Assembly (NCBI RefSeq): GCF_030272615.1
Contig: NC_081406.1
Span: 237,377,922-237,441,921 of the forward strand
DNA from: Cryptomeria japonica
Lineage: Eukaryota > Streptophyta > Pinopsida > Cupressales > Cupressaceae
DNA length: 64,000 nucleotides
Direction of reading: 5' to 3'
Position numbers and translations under genes: made by a program. Below are positions 56,754-64,000 of the stretch, piece after piece (positions within the stretch are counted from its first letter, which is position 1; each line of letters opens with the position of its first letter). The notes beneath the pieces are model-generated. The model had not been told where the DNA came from, did not search any database, and saw only the letters and a list, made by a program, of their open reading frames with translations.

Positions 56754-59227
56754 ATCATAACATTAGATTTGTCATATATTTCTTGATAAAATTGTTGAGT
56801 ATAGAGATATTCTTTAGTAATAACATTCACCATACATACTAGATCAATGAGCACTCCTTGCGAGAGATTTTACTTTAATCTTTGCATTAATGTATAATGG
56901 TCCATTCGGTGCTTCAATAGTCTCCCTATGATATAAGATAATGCATGATTTAGGTTTAGGTTTGGGTTGTTCTATAAGGTTCACAACATTGTTATATGCT
57001 ATGCCTGTGTCATTAGCAATAATTGTGAGTGGCTTGGATTCAATGACATTAGTAGAATGAGAAGGAAAAAGACTAATAAACATTTTAAAATTATTATTTG
57101 CAGGTGCCATAGATTTGTTTCCCTTATAATTCACACCCTTCATGAATATTATATTGGAATAAATAAGGTCTTAGATCTTATTCTTGAATTTGTAACACTT
57201 TTTCAGTATCATGGACAACTTAATGATGGTATTGGCAAAAGGCTTTATGATCAAAAGAAACTGGTAAAGGATTAGAGGTATCTATAGGTTTAATAGGAGG
57301 AAGTTGTAACACATTAATTCATAAATCTAAGCATTATACTATGCAAAAATTCAAAAAGTGGAGTTCATTCTCTTCTAAAGATTGATGATAAAGGAGCCAC
57401 ACTTAATATTGTAGCTACCACTTACATATTAATATGATTGGAAGAGTTATCATTGACCTTTATGAAGCCTTTTTTTTTTTTTAATTTTGTAACTTTTCAA
57501 ATGATTGTTGAGTGCTCTCATTCTTATCATTTGGATCCATTGAAGAAGCGGATTCAAACTACTTCACTTGAAGTTGGTAGTTATGGAGCACTGTAGACAA
57601 TTGTGTGATAGATGAAAATTCAAAAAATAGAAGCTTATATCTAATATACATTCACAAATTAGTAATGTAACTTATTTGAACATCACCATTAGGAACACAA
57701 TAAGCAATTTGTGAATGAAAATGTTTATATCTACCAATGAAATCGGTCACTTTTTCTTTAAATCCTTTCTTATAATGAGTTAAATTAGTCAAATTAATTT
57801 TAGGACCAATGTAATTTTGAAATTGATGAATGAATGCATTAGCCAGTTGTTGAGAATAAGTGATAGAATAAGAAGGCAAAGATCAATACAATTTCAAAAC
57901 TTTATCTCTAAAAATGTGAGCAACAATTTTTTTCACGAGTCTATGATCATGAGAGAAATCACTACACAAGGTTTGGAATGTTTTCACATGAGTCAATGTG
58001 TCACCTTTTCCATTATATAACTCCAATTTGGTAATTTCCACATTTTTAGGAGGAACCAATTGAACTACATCATCAGATAGTAGGTTAGATACATCATATG
58101 TGGGGACATTGTCTTAGATTGGGTTAAAGAAACTAATTTTTGTTGTAAGGATGATATACTTTGAGTCAAGTTATTTATAGTGGCCTCAATGGATGGGTTT
58201 GAGTTTGACATTTTGGATTGAGATGGAGGCATAACATTGCGATAGGTAGGTGGAGGTTGAGATTAAAGAGGTGGAACATCATGGTATGTTGGTAAAGGAG
58301 ATGGTTTGGAAGAAAATGGAAGGCTAATTGAAGGAGGTATGTAGGAATATTGAGTAATAGGATTACCAACATCATTAACATGTGTAGGATTAGCATTTTG
58401 TTTAGATGTAGTAATAATATAAGATGTATATGTAGACACATTAGGCAAGGATGTAGGCATAAGAATAGAATTATCAACTTAATTTGTAGGATTAGAGTAA
58501 CCAAGAGCTTCAACATAATATTTTATTGGCATAACATTGGTATCAGTAATTTAAGAAATGCCACACAACACTTCCACACTAATTTCATCACTTTGAACCA
58601 TTCTCCTCAAGCCCTCAGTCAAGGGGTTTGCCTCATTATTCAAGTGTTCTTGATCCATCCATTGCTGAAGCTTATCCAACCCATGGTCAAGCTTTCGCAA
58701 TTGATCAATAGTAACTCTAGTGAATGAGTCATCCTCATCATGAGAAGTGAGAGGGGAATTGTTCTCCATAATGTTAGGTATATCTTGTGTAGAGATTGGG
58801 GATTCACCCAAGTTCCCATGGAATAGGTTATTCAACACAGACTCACACCCCTTAGAATTTAAACTTTGAGAATCTATAAGTCTATAGCTTCTTCTCATTG
58901 AGATGTTGGATGAAGGTGAAAGGGTAATAAAACTCATGCACAAATAAGGAAAAAATGCATGGATAGATTAAACAATGCAATTTTATAAATGATTGATTAA
59001 CCTATTAATTAAGTAAATAAATACTTATAATTCTGAAAATTAAAATGCCGTGTAAATTAGATTTGAGCAAACAAATCATAAACTATGAAACCCATAATTC
59101 AAATATTTTAAAAAATATCTAAGGTTTTTGTGAATTGAACCTTTAAATATGTATAATTGTAAACATGAATTGATTAAATGCATACAAATTAGATCTAAAA
59201 ATGAAAATAGAAAGTAAAGGAAGAACT

Positions 59228-59245
59228 ATGTTGGGTGCACCAAAA
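59228..59245 (-). other. Primer-binding site of element B
   Basis: TTTTGGTGCACCCAACAT on the minus strand directly after the LTR end ATTACA. It parallels the site of element C. Confidence 0.65.
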
Positions 59246-60450
59246 TGTAATTGTGAAAAATAGGGGGTTCCACAAATTAAGCTATATAAACAAGGAAATC
59301 CACTTATTTTCAAATCTATCATTACATTGAGGGGTGAAATGAATTTTACTGATCCAATATCCTCTTAAAGTATGTAATGGCTTAAATGTAGATCAAATTC
59401 ACCTCCCCTTTTAAAAATTGAGATTGAATGTGTATTATTGAATTTAAATGCTAGATCTAGGGAAAATGATAGAAAATTAACTTAAAATAGCATTAACAGT
59501 AAGTTTCAAAGGAAGTATGTAGATACAGAGCTAAATATGAGAATACGGAACAAAGAGGTACTTGTGTTAGAAAATTCGGCCTGGAAGTACAAGACCAAAA
59601 CACTTGGGAAAACTTGATCCCCCAACTATTAGATGAGGACAAAGAGGAAACTTTTAGAATTATAATGTTGTTCAAAATATTTTCCTAGAAGTTTGTTAGA
59701 AATTTGTTAGACCAAGATGCTTGGGGGGACCTGGTCCTTCACTTTTTTCTCTTGCAAGAACTAGATTTGACTGTCGTCGTATTCTTAGTTGGAATATTTG
59801 TTCGTAGATTCTAGAGTTGTTGCTTGCATACAAAAAATAAGGGAAATGATTTTGTTTATAGGTGTTCGCCTAGATCGAACCCTGGGTTTGGAATTAACTC
59901 TTGAAATGAAATTTAAATTGAACCTGTATTAGAATTGATTGAATTAGAAAGCTTGTCTTTTGAGAGTAGGACTAGATTTCAATTTAAATGCTTGAATTGG
60001 AACTTGATACCTCGATGAATCTTTCTTGGAAATCTTCATGAAAAGGTTAATGATGTCATATAGATTGCCTTCATAATGTCTTTATCATGGATCTTCCATC
60101 ATGAATGCTTGAAATATTAACTTAATCTCTCCTTCACTGCCTTGATGATGCTTGATTGCTTTCTCAATTGTATTTTCTTGATAGGAATTAAATTTTAACT
60201 TGAGAGATATCAAAATGAGGGGGTAAGGCATGATTTTATACCTAACTGCATGAAACGTGTTTGGAATTTCAAAGAAAGTTGATACGAAGAAATTTTTCCC
60301 ACCTACAAAATATGACTATTGTGAGGTCCAAATTTGGACCCCTTTTGGGAGGACCAAGATGCCTAGGGAATCTTGGTCTTTCCAATTAGGATTGAAATTT
60401 GGATAGAAGCCCAGAAAGGTGCCTAAGATGCTGATTTGGGTTTGTGTAGG
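59246..60450 (-). repeat. 5' LTR of element B, outer end lost
   Basis: Aligns with 30376-31529 from its inner end to about GGGTTTGTGT (60450). The outer ~80 bp, with the TGTAGCATCAT start, cannot be found, so the end is truncated or covered by the next element and the target duplication is not testable. Confidence 0.7.
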
Positions 60451-62400
60451 AAAAATCTATGGGAAATTTGAGTTATGTTGTTATTGATGTCAAACCTGTT
60501 GGTCCAAATGTGTTCTAGTCTAGATGTGGATATAGTCTTGTATAACCTATTGGTCTTGATGTGATCTAGTCCAAATATAGTCTTGTGTTGATAAAACTAT
60601 AGTTGGTGACAAGTGAGTTGTCTTGTATTGTGTAGACTATTGTTGTCTTGTGCTATGCAAACTACTGGTGGTTTGTGTTGGGCAAACTATTGTTGGTGAT
60701 AAGTGAGTTGTTATTATGTTGTCATGCAAGTATATGAAGGTTTCTCTATTTGTACTATTGATTAAGAGTGTTAAAAATTGGTTTTTTGTTTTTGATTAAG
60801 GATAAAATAGGTTTTGAGGGGACCCCAAACCCCTTACAACAAGTTATAAAGGGGCCCAAAGCCCTTGAATTTTGCCTAGATCTAGAACCCACAAAATAAC
60901 ACAACAACAAGAATTAGCAAAGACTACCAGTATCCCACCCTGAACCTAACAAAAAAATCAATGAAGAACCAGCTGAACAAAGGATGACAAATCCATCCTC
61001 CAACAAACTCAAACAAAATACAAGGGTTTTATCAAGATTCCCTCAATCTTTATCAGATACCGAGAGTTTTTCCAGGCACCCATAACCTGAACATTGTGTT
61101 TGATCATTGATCCCACAACCATACCCTCCAAAGTCTTAAAAGGAAGCATAAATGCATAATCTAGAATCAAAGGGTTTTGAAAGGCTCCCCAAACCTTCTT
61201 GGGTTTTGACTTGACTCCCAAAACTAACAAGTCAAACTTAGCAGATACAATCTCGCTGAAAGTTAGCACGCATCCAACATAACTCCTTACCACCTCAATA
61301 TGAAGGAGACCCACCTCAATAAGAACTGAAGGGAAACATATCTCCATTCGAAGCAACCAAATACTGTTCAACCCCACCAAGAAGCACCTCCCATATTCTT
61401 TAGAAAAAACCATCTTCACCTCAATAGAAGATAGCTCCACCTTAATAGGACTAACCAAAGAAGACCAAAGATGCTGATACAAAAAAATTGACCAGCCCAG
61501 CCAAGAAATCTCCACCACAATGCAAGAGACCAAAGCCAAGACAACGTAGAGGGAAAAAGAAGCCCCCTTCAAAGAAAACCACCTCCTAAGAACAACTGGA
61601 TCCTCCATATCCACCTCAATAGGAGACAACTTCATTTATGAAGAAAGAGCATGAGAGAACCAAAGAAGCCTTGAGGAATACATAAACCAAAACAACCTAA
61701 CAAACTCCACATCAAGAGGGAAATTGATTTTTTTGTTGAGTTTGATTGGTGCCTCAATTAAATTTTATTGTGGAAGATGATCAAAGATGTATTATATCAA
61801 TACGTGATGCTTGGTTTTGTTGTTGTATTTGATTGGTATCTTAGTTGAGGTTGTGCTATCAATGACGTTATAGTAAGTTATATAAAGCTAGTGATAAATG
61901 TTCAGTGGTATATTTGGTTTGGTATTAAGTGTTCATATATTGTCACATTTTTTAGTGAAGGTGTTATACCTATATGAGGAGTTTTATGAAGATTGGTGTA
62001 GCATAAGTTTTTATATGGTGTAGAAAAAATTGTCTCTATGTAGAAAAGTGTATTCAGTGTCCTAGTGGAAGAATGTTTTGATTCAGATTGTGAAGAGTAT
62101 GGGGTACAAACTTGGATATAATGTTAATATTCTATGCTCAAAATTTGAAATGTCTTACACCATTGGAAAGGTCTCGAAGAGACCTAATTTTAGTCCCTTA
62201 ACACAATTGCCTTTGGCTTATTGAATTATCAGACCGACGACACTTTCGACCCCAGATTTCACTCCAAAGACCTCTGAAAATGTGATTTACTAAAATGTAG
62301 AAATACTTAAAAAAATAGATTTTTAGTATTTTTAAATTTTATCACGTTCGTCTTGTTTTGGATCATCTTCAAAAGCCTTTGGATCATTCCTGCCCCCTTG
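60451..62400. other. LTR-like unassigned DNA hosting a LINE-like insertion
   Basis: 60451-60780 and 61727-62400 are T-rich. Recurrent phrases in the left part are TAGTCTTGT and GGTGACAAGTGAGTTGT or GGTGATAAGTGAGTTGT (two copies, about 60603 and 60694). It has no coding similarity. It could be one LTR split by the insertion at 60781-61720. Confidence 0.35.
60781..61720 (-). mobile_element. LINE-like 5'-truncated insertion
   Basis: AAATTG flanks it (60775-60780 and 61721-61726). On the minus strand it ends GGTCCCCTCAAAACC ... AATCAAAAACAAAAAAC, a degenerate A-rich tail, as non-LTR retrotransposons do. It holds a 208-residue open frame (61635-61009) beginning MKLSPIEVDMEDPVVLRRWF, rich in V, L, S and W, with no motif I recognise. 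A processed transcript of unknown origin is an alternative. Confidence 0.45.
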
Positions 62401-63990
62401 AAAGGAAATGGGCCCCTTTGCAGTAGTCTATTGTAATAGATGAGGGAAGCGTATGGTAATCTGTTCACTGGTAAACCACTTGCCTTTATGTGGATGCTTT
62501 CCTACTTGGAAAACATGATACAAAGGAACCTGTGTGCAATGAAGAGTTTTCATAACAACATCAATAATCTATTCACTGTCTAATGGAGTAGTGGTCTCCA
62601 GGTTCAAATCGCCAGCTTGAATTGTATTGAAAAAACATCCAAAGTGCCCAACAAAGGTGTAAAATATGGATGAAGCAACTCCACATTAAAAATAGGGTGA
62701 ATGCCTAAAAATGGTGGAATATTCAATTCAAAAGCAATCTCCCTAATATGCTTGGGGATATTGTATGGGCCATATCACAGAGGGTGAAGTTTCTTATATG
62801 GCCCTTGAAGTATTTCTTTTTGAAATGAAGTGAGACTTTGTCACCCACTTGAAAATGATGTGGTGTGCAATCCTCATCATGACACTCTGTATCTTTTATT
62901 TGCTTACTATACTATCGCATGGACCTGTTGCTCCAAATGATGAATTTTGTCAATAAATTTGGAATCCATGTCTACCTCCTCTACATATGATGATGGCTCA
63001 TGTTCCATGGCTAAAAGAGATACATCTATTGGAGCCATAGGCTAGTATCCCAAACACACCTCAAAGGGACTATTTCTAGTAGTACCATGAATGACACAAT
63101 TGTAACTATGTTGCACATATGGAAGACTCTCATCCCAAGTGAGAGAATAATAAGAGTGATACATACAAATGATGTAGATAATCATGGGATTAAGTACTTA
63201 TATTTTTTCATCTGTTGGTGGATGAAAGGATATGGATTGTGTGAGTTTTGTATCCATCATTGCCCAAAATGGTGACAAAAAATTTCCAACAAATCTACTA
63301 TCTCTATCTGAAATGGTACTCTATGGTAATCCAAAATAGACTCAGACATGGGTGAAGGATAACTTGGTGGTGCATAAATCAGACATGAAATCTATCCGCC
63401 ATCTTCAAAAACCTATCCGCCACTACATACACATAGTCATGACCACATTTGGCAGTGGGTAAACTTGACATGAAATCCATGGAGATAGACTGACAAGGTC
63501 TATCAGGAGTAGGAAGAGGCATATACAATCCTTTTTTTTGATATGAAGGCTTTAGAATTTCACATGCTACATATCACTAAATATAAGAAAAAACATCATG
63601 TTGCATATTGGGCCAAAAGAAATACCTTTGAAGCACAACAAGAGTTTTGCTAATGCCAAAATATCTCGTAGTGTGACTATAATGTTCCTCCCATACTATC
63701 TTCTCCCTCTCTTTTGTAGGGACACATATATGACCCATATAGGAAAGGATGCCATTTTGCAGGTAGAAGTTCGGAACTTTCTTACCTTGTGTTAACTAAG
63801 TATATACTTTAGAAAAATCATCATCCATGACATACATACTAGGCCAAGTTGTTGTCTCATGTCCACAAGAGTCCAACACTATGAGTAGTGATGTGATTGG
63901 GGATCTACTTGGTGCTACCCTTTTTGTAATTAATATTAATTTAAATTTGTTGCAAGTATGCTGACCATCTTTGATGTCTACCATTTTGCA
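62400..63990 (-). pseudogene. Gypsy integrase relic, second family
   Basis: Minus-strand pieces in order are GLYMPLPTPDRPCQSISMDF then MSSLPTAKCGHDYVYVVADR and FLKMAD (63530-63400, with the first D of the integrase triad), a degraded second-D region, and HHIIFKWVTKSHFISKR (about 62870-62820). Upstream (63990-63600) is the connection and zinc-domain region, with VLDSCGHETTTWPSMYVMDD and WPNMQHDVFSYI. Stops and frame changes are dense. It differs from the chromovirus at 8006-10608, and its C-terminus (about 62800-62430) shows no chromodomain. Its left end is not defined. Confidence 0.65.
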
Positions 63991-64000
63991 ACTTCTCTCA

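Larger units (their letters stand above)
49640..58937 (-). pseudogene. Element B gag-protease protein, interrupted by element F
   Basis: Starts MSFITLSPSSNISMRRSYRL (58937), aligned with the start of element C gag. It continues GLRRMVQSDEISVEVLCGIS, an S/P-rich linker and the gag core (MPSYSITYSQQLANAFIHQF, FKEKVTDFIGRYKHFHSQIA). The protease region reads GPLYINAKIKVKSLARS then LIDLVCMVNVITKEYLYTQQ (to 56760). After element F it resumes SFSCPSIGCITLLVEAS and FHVKLGHPWLALRK (50730-50570), then the tail with FSKALTIAPSDKQSDSS and NGPCLEHVVAPS (about 49800-49700). Stops and frame changes are many. The knuckle region (about 57400-57140) is poorly readable. Confidence 0.75.
30376..60450 (-). mobile_element. 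Element B: gag-protease-only gypsy element, host of a nest
   Basis: On the minus strand it has a 5' LTR (about 60450-59246), a primer-binding site (59245-59228), gag-protease coding (58937-49640), a 3' tail, a polypurine tract (31547-31531) and a 3' LTR (31529-30376). It contains complete insertions C, D and F, each with a 5-bp duplication. Subtracting them leaves about 7 kb. No RT, RNase H or integrase exists anywhere in it. Element C is a related family with the same gene layout. LTR divergence by eye is high, so it is old, as its position as outer host also implies. Confidence 0.8.

Noticed and set aside
1-64000. tRNA, rRNA or host single-copy genes
   Set aside because: No cloverleaf-like sequence, rRNA similarity or intact multi-exon host gene was recognised by eye; covariance-model and protein searches would be decisive.

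Overview
This window reads as repetitive nuclear DNA of a land plant with a large genome. The LTR-retrotransposon families (Ty1/copia with an initiator-Met-tRNA primer site, a chromodomain Ty3/gypsy, gag-protease-only gypsy relatives), plant-type LINE fragments, deep nesting and strong decay at CAG and CGA codons together suggest a gymnosperm. That last step is inference; no sequence here fixes the species. I found no intact host gene, no tRNA or rRNA gene and no CRISPR. Almost every base that can be explained is transposon-derived.

Layout. 1-3332: the 3' part of a decayed copia element (RT, RNase H, 3' LTR) interrupted by a solo LTR. 3333-6460: a purine-rich LTR-like fragment, a short RNase H (RVT_3) relic, and an unrecognised coiled-coil protein relic split by a solo LTR; removing that LTR restores its reading frame. 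6460-10608: 3' LTR region and pol of a minus-strand chromovirus, followed by a second, older gypsy RT relic (10665-11640). 12350-13360: LINE ORF1 relic. 15060-15990: AT-rich DNA with a 9-bp motif spaced about every 40 bp on both sides of a foldback element. 17200-30375: a plus-strand gypsy gag-protease relic cut by a ~10.2-kb TIR-flanked element (18103-28262). That element holds a 2.3-kb palindromic satellite, an AT-palindrome array, seven paired GGATATC motifs and two multi-exon relic genes of unknown function.

30376-about 60450 is a nest. The outer element (B) is a minus-strand, gag-protease-only gypsy element. Three insertions lie inside it, each with matching LTRs and a perfect 5-bp target duplication: C (31593-39407, a plus-strand gag-protease element of a related family, TSD AGTAG), D (39525-48763, a copia-like LTR element lacking pol but carrying a zinc-knuckle protein and an unrecognised long second ORF, TSD AGAAT, itself hit by an LTR at 41488-43322), and F (50739-56753, a minus-strand copia element with most of RT and RNase H deleted, TSD ATCAT). 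Without them B is about 7 kb. 60451-62380 holds LTR-like DNA with a 940-bp LINE-like insertion. 62400-63990 is a second gypsy integrase relic.

The best candidates for undescribed biology are element D and its second ORF, the 10-kb TIR element with its GGATATC pairs, palindromic satellite and relic genes, and the two related gag-protease-only families (B and C) that share a C-terminal domain and a distinctive leader. All are inactive copies here. Nonsense codons across the window are mostly TAG at glutamine positions, which fits decay of methylated CAG.
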